Positions 46,801 through 55,467 of a stretch of 64,000 nt of DNA are shown in pieces. Made by a program: the position numbers and the translations under genes. The DNA is from Bacteroidales bacterium (GTDB lineage: Bacteria > Bacteroidota > Bacteroidia > Bacteroidales > UBA10428): contig JAFGQZ010000046.1 in NCBI GenBank assembly GCA_016935435.1, positions 1 to 64,000 of the forward strand. Reading direction: 5' to 3'. Under the pieces are notes generated by a model. That model was not told where the DNA came from, made no database searches, and saw only the letters and a list, made by a program, of their open reading frames with translations. Positions within the stretch are counted from its first letter, which is position 1, and each line of letters starts with the position of its first letter.

Positions 46801-49800
46801 CCCATTGTTTGTTTGAATTATGGTTTGCCGGATAAACGCCTTCTTCAGTGCTTAAAAGTTTCAACAACTCCTCTTTGCTACAGTTCAGGGCCAGCATTGC
46901 CCCGCAATCGTCGCCTACAGCTCGAATTATAGACATTGCACGGGTTTTGCTTATTCTTACCAAATCGGCCTTTTCTATAACACCGGCAAAACAAAGGGCA
47001 GGTATTTCGCCATAACTATGCCCGGCAAGCATGTCGGGCTCAATGCCAAACCCGGAGAGCAGGCTTGCTATTGAATAATCGACAATGCCAAGAAGGGGTT
47101 GGGCGTTCAGGGTATTTGAAATGTTTTGTGCCTGGACATTCAGTTCAGATTCTATAAAAGTTCTTCGTGGGAAAAGGATATCCAACAATTCTTCTTCTCC
47201 ATTAAAGAACTCAGCCATTTTAGGAAAATAGGCGAACAAATCACGGGCCATGTTTATTCGCTGGCTACCCTGTCCGGGGAATAAAAAAGCAATCTTTCCT
47301 TCTGTTTCTTTTGTAAAATAGATACCCGGATCAGCTTGCTTTGCGTTTGCAAGCCTTGTTTTTTCGCCCAAATCGGTAACCGATGTGGCAACAATGCTAA
47401 GCTTCACGGGTTTATCGCTTTCGGAGAAAAGGGTGTACGATATATCCCTTAAACGAATGTCAGGTGTATTTTTGCAAAGCGTTTCAACTGTATCGAGTTT
47501 TTGTTTTAGTTCGTCATCCGTATCAGCCCTGAAAACTAACAGTTCAGCAGGCCAAAATTCCGATATAGTGAGTGCTACCGGTTTGGGCTTATTGTTTTGT
47601 ATAACACAATGGTAATTTGTGCCCCCGAACCCAAGTGCACTAATGCCGGCAATGCGCGTTGCAGCTTGCCATGGCGCTATGGAATTGTTAAAAACAAACG
47701 GACTGTAATTTTCGTTGTAGTATTTGTTGGGCTTGTTCAGGTTTATTGTTGGGGTTTTTACTGCATGATAAACCGATAGGCCGGCCTTTATTAGGGCGGC
47801 CATTCCGGCTACGCATTTTGTATGCCCTATCTGGGTTTTTACCGAGCCAATAAATGCCTGGTGTGGCAGTGCCCCCGAATTGGCCAGCAGTTCGGTAATG
47901 GCGCTTAATTCTATTATATCGCCAACCGAGGTTCCGGTACCATGGGCCTCGTACATGCCAATTTGAGCGGGCGACAAGCCAGATTCGCAATATGCCCGGC
48001 GAAATGCTTTTATCTGCCCTTCTTTACGCGGCGCAGTAAGCCCAAGGCTTTTACCATCGCTTGATGCGCCTACCGATTTAATTACAGCATAAACACGATC
48101 GTCATCAGCCAGGGCATCGTCGAGCCGTTTGAGTATTAAAACGGCAACTCCTTCGCCCAGCGAAATGCCGTCGGCTTTTTCATCGAACGATTTGCACCTG
48201 CCTTCAAACGTAAGGGCCTGAACACTCGAAAATTTAATATAGTCGGCAATATCGTTATGAATATCCACGGCACCTGCAACTACCATATTTGCACTGCCCG
48301 AAACCAATTCGCGGCATGCAAGGTCAATGGCGGTGAGCGATGTGGCGCAGGCAGCGTCAACCGAAAAGTTTTTTCCCCTGAAGTCCATTCGGTTGGCAAT
48401 TCGCCCGGGGATAACATTGGCCAGTATTCCCGGAAATGAGTCTTCGGTGAATTGCGGGAGTATTTTGTCCAGTTCATCCGGCAATTCTCCAAAATATTTT
48501 TTGTAATATGCCCGTAAATCGTAACAAAAGCTAAGTTCAGAGCCCCCGTCAACACCAAAAATAACGGCTGTGTTTTCGCGGTCGAACTCTTTATTGCGAT
48601 AGCCGGCATCGGTAAGTGCATCGTAAGCAACCTGAAGACTTAGTAGTTGTGCGGGGTCGATAGAGGCAACCGATTGTGGCGGGATACCGAACAGTACCGG
48701 ATCGAAGGTAATTTCGGGAATAAACCCTCCCCATTTCGATGTAGATTGATCTTTCGCCCGTTTACCTTCGGAGAAATAACCGGCCTTGTTCCAGCGTTCG
48801 TCGGGCACCTCAACAACACAGTCGGTCCCGTTTAATATGTTTAGCCAGTATTGTTCCAGGTTGCGTGCTTTAGGAAATATACAGGCCATGCCTATAATGG
48901 CAATATCAACAGCTTTGTTATTTTCAAAAAGCAAACTGTTTTCAGGCAATTGGTTGAGCAGTTCTGTACTTCCTTGCGAAATTTCCCGGTGCAAATCTGC
49001 TATAGTAATGGTATTATCAAAAAGTGCATTAACCTGGCCCATCATAAAAAGGCCTTTATTGTATTGGTTTTCTTCGTCGAGCATTGTTGGTTTTCCATCG
49101 ACTTTTTCAATACCTTTTGTGGCTACCCTTAACCTGCCAAGGTTTAACTTTTCCAGTTCTTTGCCAACTTCGGACGGCGAAAGCCCCGATTCAGAAAGTT
49201 TTTGTTTGGTATCGATAAAATAGTGGGCGAAAGGTGTGTTTAAGCAGCGCACCGAATGGCCCGGCAGGGTATTTAGCACTTGTGTGTGTGTATGTTTCAA
49301 CGCAGTGCCTTGAAAAACCGCATTAATGGCACCGGTTTCGACAATTTCTTTGGTATAAATATAAGCTGAGCCAACTATTACACCAACATTAGCGCCTCGC
49401 GCCGCCAATGGCGCCGATATTAACGAAATAAAAAGGGCAGAGCGCGCATCGCTGATTCCTCCTGCAAAAAGCACATTTATACCTTCTAATGTTTCTTCTT
49501 TGAGCAGCCTGATGATTTGACGCTCCCATAACACCATGCTGGAGTATGGGCCAACGTGCCCACCACATTCCATACCTTCAAAAACAAAATTCTTAAGGCC
49601 TTCCGAAAGAAAATTATCCAATATTGGCTCTGTAGGGGCATGTACAAATGCTGTTACGCCCATTTGTTCCAGTTCGCGAACCTGCCATGCATGGCCGCCG
49701 GCAATTATGGCAGCCTTTGGCCTGATTTGTTTTAGGCACTCGGTTTGCCCGGCCCATATTTCCCTTGGAGCAAAACCTAATAAGCCAACGCCCCATGGTT

Positions 49801-50833
49801 TATTGCCAATTTTTTCAAAAGTTTCATTTAAAACAGGCATCGCCTGTTCTTTGGTTAAAGTGCCAAGCGCAATAAAAGGCAGTGCACCTTCATTGGCAAC
49901 CTTGCATGCAAATTCAGGAACGTCGGAAACCCTCGACATTGGGCCTTGCACAATCGGGTATTTTATTCCCAGTTCTTTACACAGCTGTTGGTTGTCGGCT
50001 TTCATCGGGTTAAAAAATTTAGCCTGTCTTATATGCCCGGAAATAGATGTGTTCAGGAAATACAAGAAAGTTTCCAGATCGCCATACTCGCTGCTGTAAA
50101 ACTTTGAATTGGCAATGTCTTGTGCTAAAAATAAACTTTCAGCACAGTTGTCGGGTGTAGTTTCATTTGAGGAAGGTTTTCTAAGTTTGTCTGGCAGAGA
50201 AGGCTTTTCGTAAAAACGGGTATTGTTCACAATTTTTGTTTCGGTGCCATTTAGCTTTAATAATTGATCTTTGACACTGCCGGAAAGCCCATATTCTGGA
50301 AAAAAACAACACTGGTAATCGAGAAAAACCCCGTGTGCGCCCATGCCTATCAGCCCCGGTGCCGTATGAATGCCAACCCCTCCCTGTAACCATACCGGCA
50401 CATTTGTTTCCTTTAACAGTGCTTGAAGCAAAATAAATGAAGTGAGCTCGCCAACTTTTCCGGCAGCTTCGTTGCCTTTGGCAATAATACCGGCAATTGG
50501 TGTACCTTTAAGGGCATGATATTGGTCTATGGAATTCACCACATACAAAATATTGGATTGATTGCTTAAACTGCTGATATCGGTAGCAGCATCAACAATC
50601 AGTAATTCAACATTATCGGGCAAATAAAAATTTGTACTTACCAGGTTCTCGGTTTGAAGGGCGAACCTGCCTGTGAACTTCGATGCAAACTGGTTTAATA
50701 ATGCCAGGTTCTTGTTGTTGAAAGTTTCGATTTTCATTACCGGAAGACCTCCGGCTGCAAAAGCAGCACGGGCAAACTTAAGGTTGAACTGGTTAAATGG
50801 GTTATTAATCAGAATTCTTGAAATGTGTGCCAT
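43856..50833 (-). CDS. Type I synthase A: nitronate-monooxygenase-like x2, KS, AT, ACP, ACP, KR
   Basis: A 2325-residue multidomain synthase. Residues 1-240: degenerate nitronate-monooxygenase-like barrel (QGGVGIHTAPG). Residues 285-545: a second, better-kept copy with VQGPMSRVSD, GGHVGP (H426) and VLFAGGIS, like the FMN enoyl reductase PfaD. KS 640-1080 with C829, H964 and H1004. AT 1180-1480 with S1273 (GHSYGE) and H1377 (CAFHSP), the malonyl-type pattern. Two ACPs with S1681 and S1783, both in PUFA-type SIDSIKR. KR 2050-2325 with LGGAQGIT, Y2240 and N2244. It should build and reduce a carbon chain iteratively with synthase B. The start at 50833 is the first ATG in frame and is preceded by 611 bp of intergenic DNA. 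Confidence 0.93.
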   Translation of the reverse strand: MAHISRILINNPFNQFNLKFARAAFAAGGLPVMKIETFNNKNLALLNQFASKFTGRFALQTENLVSTNFYLPDNVELLIVDAATDISSLSNQSNILYVVNSIDQYHALKGTPIAGIIAKGNEAAGKVGELTSFILLQALLKETNVPVWLQGGVGIHTAPGLIGMGAHGVFLDYQCCFFPEYGLSGSVKDQLLKLNGTETKIVNNTRFYEKPSLPDKLRKPSSNETTPDNCAESLFLAQDIANSKFYSSEYGDLETFLYFLNTSISGHIRQAKFFNPMKADNQQLCKELGIKYPIVQGPMSRVSDVPEFACKVANEGALPFIALGTLTKEQAMPVLNETFEKIGNKPWGVGLLGFAPREIWAGQTECLKQIRPKAAIIAGGHAWQVRELEQMGVTAFVHAPTEPILDNFLSEGLKNFVFEGMECGGHVGPYSSMVLWERQIIRLLKEETLEGINVLFAGGISDARSALFISLISAPLAARGANVGVIVGSAYIYTKEIVETGAINAVFQGTALKHTHTQVLNTLPGHSVRCLNTPFAHYFIDTKQKLSESGLSPSEVGKELEKLNLGRLRVATKGIEKVDGKPTMLDEENQYNKGLFMMGQVNALFDNTITIADLHREISQGSTELLNQLPENSLLFENNKAVDIAIIGMACIFPKARNLEQYWLNILNGTDCVVEVPDERWNKAGYFSEGKRAKDQSTSKWGGFIPEITFDPVLFGIPPQSVASIDPAQLLSLQVAYDALTDAGYRNKEFDRENTAVIFGVDGGSELSFCYDLRAYYKKYFGELPDELDKILPQFTEDSFPGILANVIPGRIANRMDFRGKNFSVDAACATSLTAIDLACRELVSGSANMVVAGAVDIHNDIADYIKFSSVQALTFEGRCKSFDEKADGISLGEGVAVLILKRLDDALADDDRVYAVIKSVGASSDGKSLGLTAPRKEGQIKAFRRAYCESGLSPAQIGMYEAHGTGTSVGDIIELSAITELLANSGALPHQAFIGSVKTQIGHTKCVAGMAALIKAGLSVYHAVKTPTINLNKPNKYYNENYSPFVFNNSIAPWQAATRIAGISALGFGGTNYHCVIQNNKPKPVALTISEFWPAELLVFRADTDDELKQKLDTVETLCKNTPDIRLRDISYTLFSESDKPVKLSIVATSVTDLGEKTRLANAKQADPGIYFTKETEGKIAFLFPGQGSQRINMARDLFAYFPKMAEFFNGEEELLDILFPRRTFIESELNVQAQNISNTLNAQPLLGIVDYSIASLLSGFGIEPDMLAGHSYGEIPALCFAGVIEKADLVRISKTRAMSIIRAVGDDCGAMLALNCSKEELLKLLSTEEGVYPANHNSNKQWAISGYTDDIGKFARKLDSLGISYKKLPVTCAFHSPVVSKSADIFKKELDSFTLSPAKYTVWSNTTTLPYPGTPDEIKEILCRQLVSPVRFVDQVKEMYNNGARIFIETGPANVLGNLVRNIIDKEVTVLNTEEKNRNGIEKMLDFLARYISTGRTIDYKGLFNDRKAETIDLNNYLAFKPSKTSWYINGNKAVPLFGELPAHAKKPFNKPFVTNRTIDNHALTSNEKELRVKEYLANVNALIKAQHSVMMDYLGIGASSIADSALEGEFFTGMPEKNPETKEQINETTGFPQSNDFSDNGYTDVFSLLLETISEKTGYPQDMLADELNLEADLSIDSIKRVEIINTLKQKLSNGFSGNNKELHDKLAGSKTIGDMKAALEISIQVQERVSPVRQSSPEEEFTDIPLKDILFETISAKTGYPPDMLDAEMDIEADLSIDSIKRMEIINTLKQRLVQLQYQLSGDFSEVLSRHKNMAGMLGWLTENCFPANTTSKQEKNKVDAAVEQSQSEKVFRYKVELVPSHTEAILKKPLAEKSVAIIDNGTALPLQLKDELIKHKMNVDIVHSEADNLTLYNGLIFLDCAEKHGNTNIEGLFRYIQKLDKNKIEWIYLLSDVKGILRQAYNQEIVDALQGFSGFLNSLNIEWEASCRTIHLKDAGSVKQAPEILVNELSLADNASEVFYINGTRHTGKLTAKKWNTSNKKIAFDKNDIILVLGGAQGITAEVVKNLSETMPARYILVGSTPFPTKNDFGIGSIEKDEIRKQLIQKNLFKNPKELEKSVTKIYKNNQILETIQAIETKGSGVEYRSVDLSQPGSLTNLIEQLYTEYGRIDGVIHAAGCLDDKFFHQKTFDSFTRVYNTKVLPLRELVQNLRPDTRFCVFFSSIASVTGSQGQVDYAAANSVLDYAALALKHKLKGRVVSINWGPWKGKGMVSDSLEKDFRRRGIYSIPVNEGAGAFVNELLYGTTEQVIIMAGTNIPEGA

Positions 50834-51444
50834 GTGAATGTAAGGTAAATAAAACAGTAGGTTGAAAGGATTTTAAGCAAGCACTAATATATTTATTTTC
50901 TTGATTAGTTCTATGTCATTGCTGATGCCGGATTATGTAACTTTTATAAGTCCCGAAATTAAAAAATTATTTAAAGAATGGCTTAAAATTATAACTTTAT
51001 TAAAAACAATAACATAATTTCTTTAAGTAAGTTGGTATAACTATTAGGAATATAATAATTTAGATAACAGTATTTCCTTTCGGGCATATTACATCCCTTC
51101 AGAAAAAAAAGCCGAAAACTCTGTTACACTTAAATTATGCTTTTCAATTACTTATGTTTTGTGGTCTTTTCGTGTTTAAAACAATGAACATTTCGTAAAA
51201 TTGGATGTTAACAATTATTTTAGAACAAATAATTGTAATTTCAGCACATAATTAAGAATCGGTAATCCGGTTTGGATGCTGCACTTAAGATATTTACCCA
51301 GGTAGCTGGTAACCAGTTGTTTATTATTATTTTACCAATTACAAACTCCTGGCATATTGACCGCTTCAAGTGTGCAGAATACACCGATAATCAGTCTTAA
51401 TCCTTTATAGAATTGGAAGAAGACGAAAGTAAAAGCTTTGCATA
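50834..51444. other. 611-bp divergent intergenic region between synthase and heme operons
   Basis: AT-rich DNA that must hold the promoters of two divergent operons. It contains a 9-bp inverted repeat at 51211-51236 and a compact dyad CTGGTaACCAG at 51306-51316. No TAnnTTTG element with a good -33 box was found on either strand, and no protein- or RNA-like sequence is evident. Confidence 0.6.
51211..51236. promoter_or_regulatory. 9-bp inverted repeat, candidate operator
   Basis: ACAATTATT at 51211-51219 and AATAATTGT at 51228-51236 form a perfect 9-bp inverted repeat with an 8-base spacer, roughly midway between the divergent operons. It has the shape of a dimeric regulator site, but could be chance in AT-rich DNA. 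Confidence 0.35.
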
Positions 51445-52749
51445 ATGCACAATATTGTAATTGGATTAAACCATAAAACAGCAGAGGTTGAAGTAAGGGA
51501 GAAATGTTATTTTCCGAACGAAAAAATAAATGAGGCCCTGGCAGCCCTTAATAAATTTGGTTCTATTAAAGGTGCAGTAATACTTTCGACATGTAACAGG
51601 GTAGAAATTTATGCATCGGTAAATAATATAGAAGAGGGCTTTAACGATATTGTCGAATTTATTTCTGGTTATCACAGTTTGCCCAAAGAAAAATTTGTTG
51701 GACATTTATACATGAAAAACTGCCGGCAAGCGGTTTTGCACCTGTTTAAAGTTGCATCGGGCATCGATTCAATGGTTGTTGGCGAATACCAGATTCTGGG
51801 ACAGGTGCGCGATGCTTACCTCATGGCATGTAGCCTGAATTATACTGACAATTACCTGAACAAATTGTTCCAATCGGCCATAAATAGTGGCAAACGTGTT
51901 CGTACTGAAACCAAAATAGCCACCGGTAGCACTTCAGTTGCGCATTTGGCTATTGAATTTATCGAAACTTTCTTTGATAAAAAGAAAAAAATTAATGTAC
52001 TGATAGTTGGAGCCGGAAAAATGGCAAGGCTTTCGGCACAAAATTTATCTGGCAATTACAATTGCCATATTTCGGTATGCAACCGCTCTGAGGAAAAGGC
52101 CCGTGAATTAGCATTGCAGTTCAATGCCACGGTATATGAATATTCAAACCGGTATGCTCTAATACAAGATGCCGATGTTGTAATAGTATCGACCAGTTCA
52201 GACGAATATACATTAATTGCCCCGAAAGTTAAAAATGCAATTCAGCCTGGCCCAAACCAGGTAAAACTGTTTATCGATCTTTCAATACCCCGTAATATCG
52301 ACCCGGAAATAAATTCAATTGATGCCTGTATGGTTTACTCAATCGACGACATTAACCATCAAATTGGCAATAATGTAAACAGAAGAAAAATGGAAATAGA
52401 TAAAGCCGAAACAATTCTGGAAGAAATTTCTGAAGACTTCTTTAACTGGTACTACAAACAAATTGTAATGCCAACAATGCATTCTTTAAAAGAAAAATTA
52501 GTGCTGCTGAAAGAGAAAACCCTCTGCCAATACCGTGCTGAATTTGCCGGAATGTCCACGGATCAAAAAGAAACTATCGATAAAATGCTATCGTCGTATT
52601 CCGAAAGTCTAATAAAAACCATCATGACCAACCTGTCGCTTATCACATCGAAAGAAGAGATGATAAGAATGGTAGAATCGCTTAAAGACTCATTTAATAT
52701 CGAAAACTCCCTGCACGATTTAGTAAGTAATAAAAACACTGATAAATAG
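51445..52749 (+). CDS. hemA: Glutamyl-tRNA reductase
   Basis: A 434-residue enzyme that reduces glutamyl-tRNA to glutamate-1-semialdehyde with NADPH, first committed step of C5 tetrapyrrole synthesis. The opening IGLNHKTAEVEVRE is diagnostic, the catalytic Cys is C50 in STCNRVEIY, and the NADPH domain has VLIVGAGKMARLS. Full length with the C-terminal dimerisation helices. It is the first gene of the heme operon, 37 bp before hemC. HemA is often the control point of the pathway. Confidence 0.96.
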   Translation: MHNIVIGLNHKTAEVEVREKCYFPNEKINEALAALNKFGSIKGAVILSTCNRVEIYASVNNIEEGFNDIVEFISGYHSLPKEKFVGHLYMKNCRQAVLHLFKVASGIDSMVVGEYQILGQVRDAYLMACSLNYTDNYLNKLFQSAINSGKRVRTETKIATGSTSVAHLAIEFIETFFDKKKKINVLIVGAGKMARLSAQNLSGNYNCHISVCNRSEEKARELALQFNATVYEYSNRYALIQDADVVIVSTSSDEYTLIAPKVKNAIQPGPNQVKLFIDLSIPRNIDPEINSIDACMVYSIDDINHQIGNNVNRRKMEIDKAETILEEISEDFFNWYYKQIVMPTMHSLKEKLVLLKEKTLCQYRAEFAGMSTDQKETIDKMLSSYSESLIKTIMTNLSLITSKEEMIRMVESLKDSFNIENSLHDLVSNKNTDK

Positions 52750-52786
52750 TGGTAAAGAAAAGCTCCCTTCCAGAAAATTTTAAAAA

Positions 52787-53710
52787 ATGAAAACCTTTAA
52801 AGTAGCAACACGCCCCAGCTTATTGGCCTATACGCAAACCAAGAAAACTGTGGATTTGCTGGAAGCAAAAAACCCACATTGCCATTTTGAGATAATAAAA
52901 ATATCGACACTTGGCGATAAAGTTGCTGACAAGGCCTTAACAAGTTTTGGCGGAACAGGTGTGTTTGTAAAGGAATTGGAAAATGCCTTGATGAACGGGT
53001 TGGCCGATTTTGCCGTGCATAGTTTAAAAGATGTCCCTTCAAATCAGCCTGAAGGATTAATACTGGCATCGTTTCCCCTGAGGGAAGATCCGAGAGATGT
53101 TGTTCTTACAAAAAACAATGTCCCATTTAGTCAATTGCCCGACAATTGTATAATAGGAACAGGCAGCCCTCGCCGTATTTTGCAGTTAAAGCTTATGAAA
53201 CCACAGGCCAGGTTTCGGGATCTGCGTGGAAATATCGATACGCGCCTGTCAAAACTCCAACATGGCGAATACGATGCCATTGTTTTGGCTGCTGCCGGCT
53301 TAAATCGAATTGGTAAAACATTTCCCGAAGCATCATGTTTATCTATCGAAGATAGCCTGCCAGCCATTGGACAGGGCGCTATTGCCATTGAGTGCCGCCA
53401 AAACGACCAGGAAACCATCGGGCTTCTTAATTCGATAAACGATTTACACACCGAAATATCGGTTACAGCCGAGCGAAGTTTTATGAAAACAATTGGTGGA
53501 GGGTGCAAATTTCCTCTAGGTGCCTATGCTTTTGTTGAAAACAATAAAGTATGCCTACATGTTATGATTGGCGATCACCATACCGCAAAAATCGTTAGGC
53601 TTTCGGAATATGGCACTGTTGAAGAAGCCGCAGGGCTTGGCAATAAACTAGCTGAACAAATTAAAGTATTGGCAACTGAAGCTGATATTATAATTCCCGA
53701 TGATCTATGA
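52787..53710 (+). CDS. hemC: Porphobilinogen deaminase (hydroxymethylbilane synthase)
   Basis: A 307-residue enzyme that joins four porphobilinogens into hydroxymethylbilane. Catalytic D82 is in AVHSLKDVPS, and the dipyrromethane cofactor Cys is C240 in KTIGGGCKFPLGAYA. Arginines of the cofactor pocket are in GTGSPRR and LRGNIDTR. It overlaps hemD by 4 bp (ATGA), which favours coupled synthesis of the enzyme that must take its unstable product. Confidence 0.96.
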   Translation: MKTFKVATRPSLLAYTQTKKTVDLLEAKNPHCHFEIIKISTLGDKVADKALTSFGGTGVFVKELENALMNGLADFAVHSLKDVPSNQPEGLILASFPLREDPRDVVLTKNNVPFSQLPDNCIIGTGSPRRILQLKLMKPQARFRDLRGNIDTRLSKLQHGEYDAIVLAAAGLNRIGKTFPEASCLSIEDSLPAIGQGAIAIECRQNDQETIGLLNSINDLHTEISVTAERSFMKTIGGGCKFPLGAYAFVENNKVCLHVMIGDHHTAKIVRLSEYGTVEEAAGLGNKLAEQIKVLATEADIIIPDDL

Positions 53711-54471
53711 ACCTGTTAAATGGGAAAATTATTATTTCAACCCGTCCTGCTGATGCTGACGATACCATTGCCCCCGTGCTTAAAAATGAAGGTGCCGAAT
53801 TTATCGATTTCCCGCTCATCCAAATAGCCGAAACCCGTAAAACGCGCTTTAAAGAAAAGCTGCTCTCAAAAATAAGCATATTCGATTATGTGGTTTTTAC
53901 AAGCAAAAACGGGGTAAAGTATTTTTTTAAATACTTCGAAAATATTTCTAAAAAAAATATATGTGAAGGAATAACATTTATATCGATAGGGGAAAAAACA
54001 TCGGCCGAAATAAGAAAATATTGCAACAATACTGTAATTACTGCAAGGGGAAATACCTCTGATGATTTTTTGGATGAACTTAAGGAAATAAAAATCCGGG
54101 ATAAAAAAATCCTTCTTTGCCTGGGAACTTTAGCCCCCGATAAAATTCAGAAAGAACTTTCGATAAATAACATGGTTCAGCGGCTCAACCTATATACAAC
54201 CAAAGCAATACAAAACTTGCCGGAAAACACCATCGATATTATAAAAAATAGAACATACGATGTAATTTTGTTTACAAGTCCGTCGGCTATTGATAACTTT
54301 GTGAAAATTTTTAAAGAAACTGGGCTCGATGGGCATAGAATTGCCTGTATTGGCAACACCACCGGGCAAAGGGCCAAATGGCACAACATGCAGCCTGTAC
54401 TGATATCGTCGAAAGCCCGGGGCGATATTTTTGCTAAAGAACTAATTGAATGGTTAAACATAAATAAATAA
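53707..54471 (+). CDS. hemD: Uroporphyrinogen-III synthase
   Basis: A 254-residue two-lobed enzyme that cyclises hydroxymethylbilane with ring-D inversion. The family is poorly conserved; support comes from [16 protein letters not shown] at the start, the SKNGVKYFF segment in the first lobe, and the [16 protein letters not shown] stretch plus [10 protein letters not shown] in the second, all typical of HemD. Position between hemC and hemB settles it. Confidence 0.92.
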   Translation: MNLLNGKIIISTRPADADDTIAPVLKNEGAEFIDFPLIQIAETRKTRFKEKLLSKISIFDYVVFTSKNGVKYFFKYFENISKKNICEGITFISIGEKTSAEIRKYCNNTVITARGNTSDDFLDELKEIKIRDKKILLCLGTLAPDKIQKELSINNMVQRLNLYTTKAIQNLPENTIDIIKNRTYDVILFTSPSAIDNFVKIFKETGLDGHRIACIGNTTGQRAKWHNMQPVLISSKARGDIFAKELIEWLNINK

Positions 54472-54473
54472 CT

Positions 54474-55454
54474 ATGGCATTTCCTCAAACACGTTTAAGG
54501 CGCTTACGCACCAACCCACTTATCAGGGATATGGTAACCGAAACAATCCTTTCTGTAAACGATTTAATAATGCCCTTGTTTGTTTGTCCGGGCGAAAAGG
54601 TAAAAAACCCTATCAATTCTATGCCTGGAAATTATCAGATGTCGGTCGATTTTCTGGTAGAAGAATGTGGCAACCTGCTTGAAAACGGCATACGGGCAGT
54701 GTTATTGTTTGGTATTCCCGAGCATAAAGATGAACACGGACTGGTTGCCTGCGAGCACAATGGCATTGTTCAAAAAGCTATACGGGCCATTAGGCAGAAA
54801 TACCAAAACAGGCTGTTGGTGGTTGCCGATGTCTGTAATTGCGAATATACTACGCACGGACATTGCGGCACCATTGTCGATGGCGATGTACACAACGACT
54901 TAACCCTTGAAACCCTTGCAAAACAATCTCTTTCGCTGGCACAGGCCGGCGCCGATATAATTGCCCCAAGCGATATGATGGACGGACGAGTGCAGAAAAT
55001 TAGAAAAACCCTCGACGACAACGGATTTTATAACATACCCATTATGTCGTATGCTGCAAAATATGCATCGGGTTTTTACGGGCCTTTCAGGGAAGCTGCC
55101 GAATCCGCACCAAAATTCGGAGACAGGAGAAGTTACCAGATGAACCCTGCAAATTCCGACGAAGCTATGCGTGAAATTGAACTTGACATAGAAGAAGGTG
55201 CAGATATGGTTATGGTAAAGCCTGCTCTCAGTTATCTCGATGTTATTTACCGGGCTAAAACAACTTTTAACATACCTATTGTTGCGTATAATGTCAGCGG
55301 CGAGTTTTCGATGGTGAAAGCCGCAGCGGCAAACGGCTGGATAGATGAAGAGCGGATAATGATGGAAATAGCAACATCGATAAAGAGGGCAGGGGCCGAT
55401 ATTATAATAACCTATTATGCCAAAGACATTGCCAAAGTACTAAACCGAAAGTAA
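54474..55454 (+). CDS. hemB: Delta-aminolevulinic acid dehydratase (porphobilinogen synthase)
   Basis: A 326-residue enzyme that condenses two 5-aminolevulinate to porphobilinogen. Schiff-base lysines are K196 ([14 protein letters not shown]) and K249 ([12 protein letters not shown]). The metal-site cysteines C121, C123 and C131 in [14 protein letters not shown] mark a zinc-type enzyme. It starts 2 bp after hemD. Confidence 0.96.
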   Translation: MAFPQTRLRRLRTNPLIRDMVTETILSVNDLIMPLFVCPGEKVKNPINSMPGNYQMSVDFLVEECGNLLENGIRAVLLFGIPEHKDEHGLVACEHNGIVQKAIRAIRQKYQNRLLVVADVCNCEYTTHGHCGTIVDGDVHNDLTLETLAKQSLSLAQAGADIIAPSDMMDGRVQKIRKTLDDNGFYNIPIMSYAAKYASGFYGPFREAAESAPKFGDRRSYQMNPANSDEAMREIELDIEEGADMVMVKPALSYLDVIYRAKTTFNIPIVAYNVSGEFSMVKAAAANGWIDEERIMMEIATSIKRAGADIIITYYAKDIAKVLNRK

Positions 55455-55467
55455 AAAAACTCAAAGT

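Larger units (their letters stand above)
23562..50833 (-). other. Putative glycolipid/polyketide biosynthetic operon (16 genes)
   Basis: Sixteen minus-strand genes with junctions from a 19-bp overlap to a 62-bp gap. Transcription order: synthase A (nitronate-monooxygenase-like x2, KS, AT, ACP, ACP, KR), synthase B (KS, AT, DH, PPTase), ACP, alpha/beta hydrolase, four MGT-like and five sterol-GT-like glycosyltransferases, YdjC-type deacetylase, ABC exporter, membrane acyltransferase. The ACP motifs (SIDSIKR) are those of PUFA-synthase-like enzymes. Seen: the gene order and domain motifs. Known: PUFA-type and heterocyst-glycolipid synthases use this domain set. Inferred: the product is a reduced chain carrying several sugars. 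No consensus promoter was found upstream of 50833. Confidence 0.8.

Noticed and set aside
49536-50099. 187-codon frame opposite synthase A
   Set aside because: Antisense shadow of the nitronate-monooxygenase-like domain; no domain or start signal.
39527-50833. Enediyne or aryl-polyene/flexirubin pathway
   Set aside because: The in-cis PPTase recalls enediyne synthases, but domain order differs and no enediyne accessory genes are present; no type II KS/CLF or ammonia-lyase genes for aryl polyenes.
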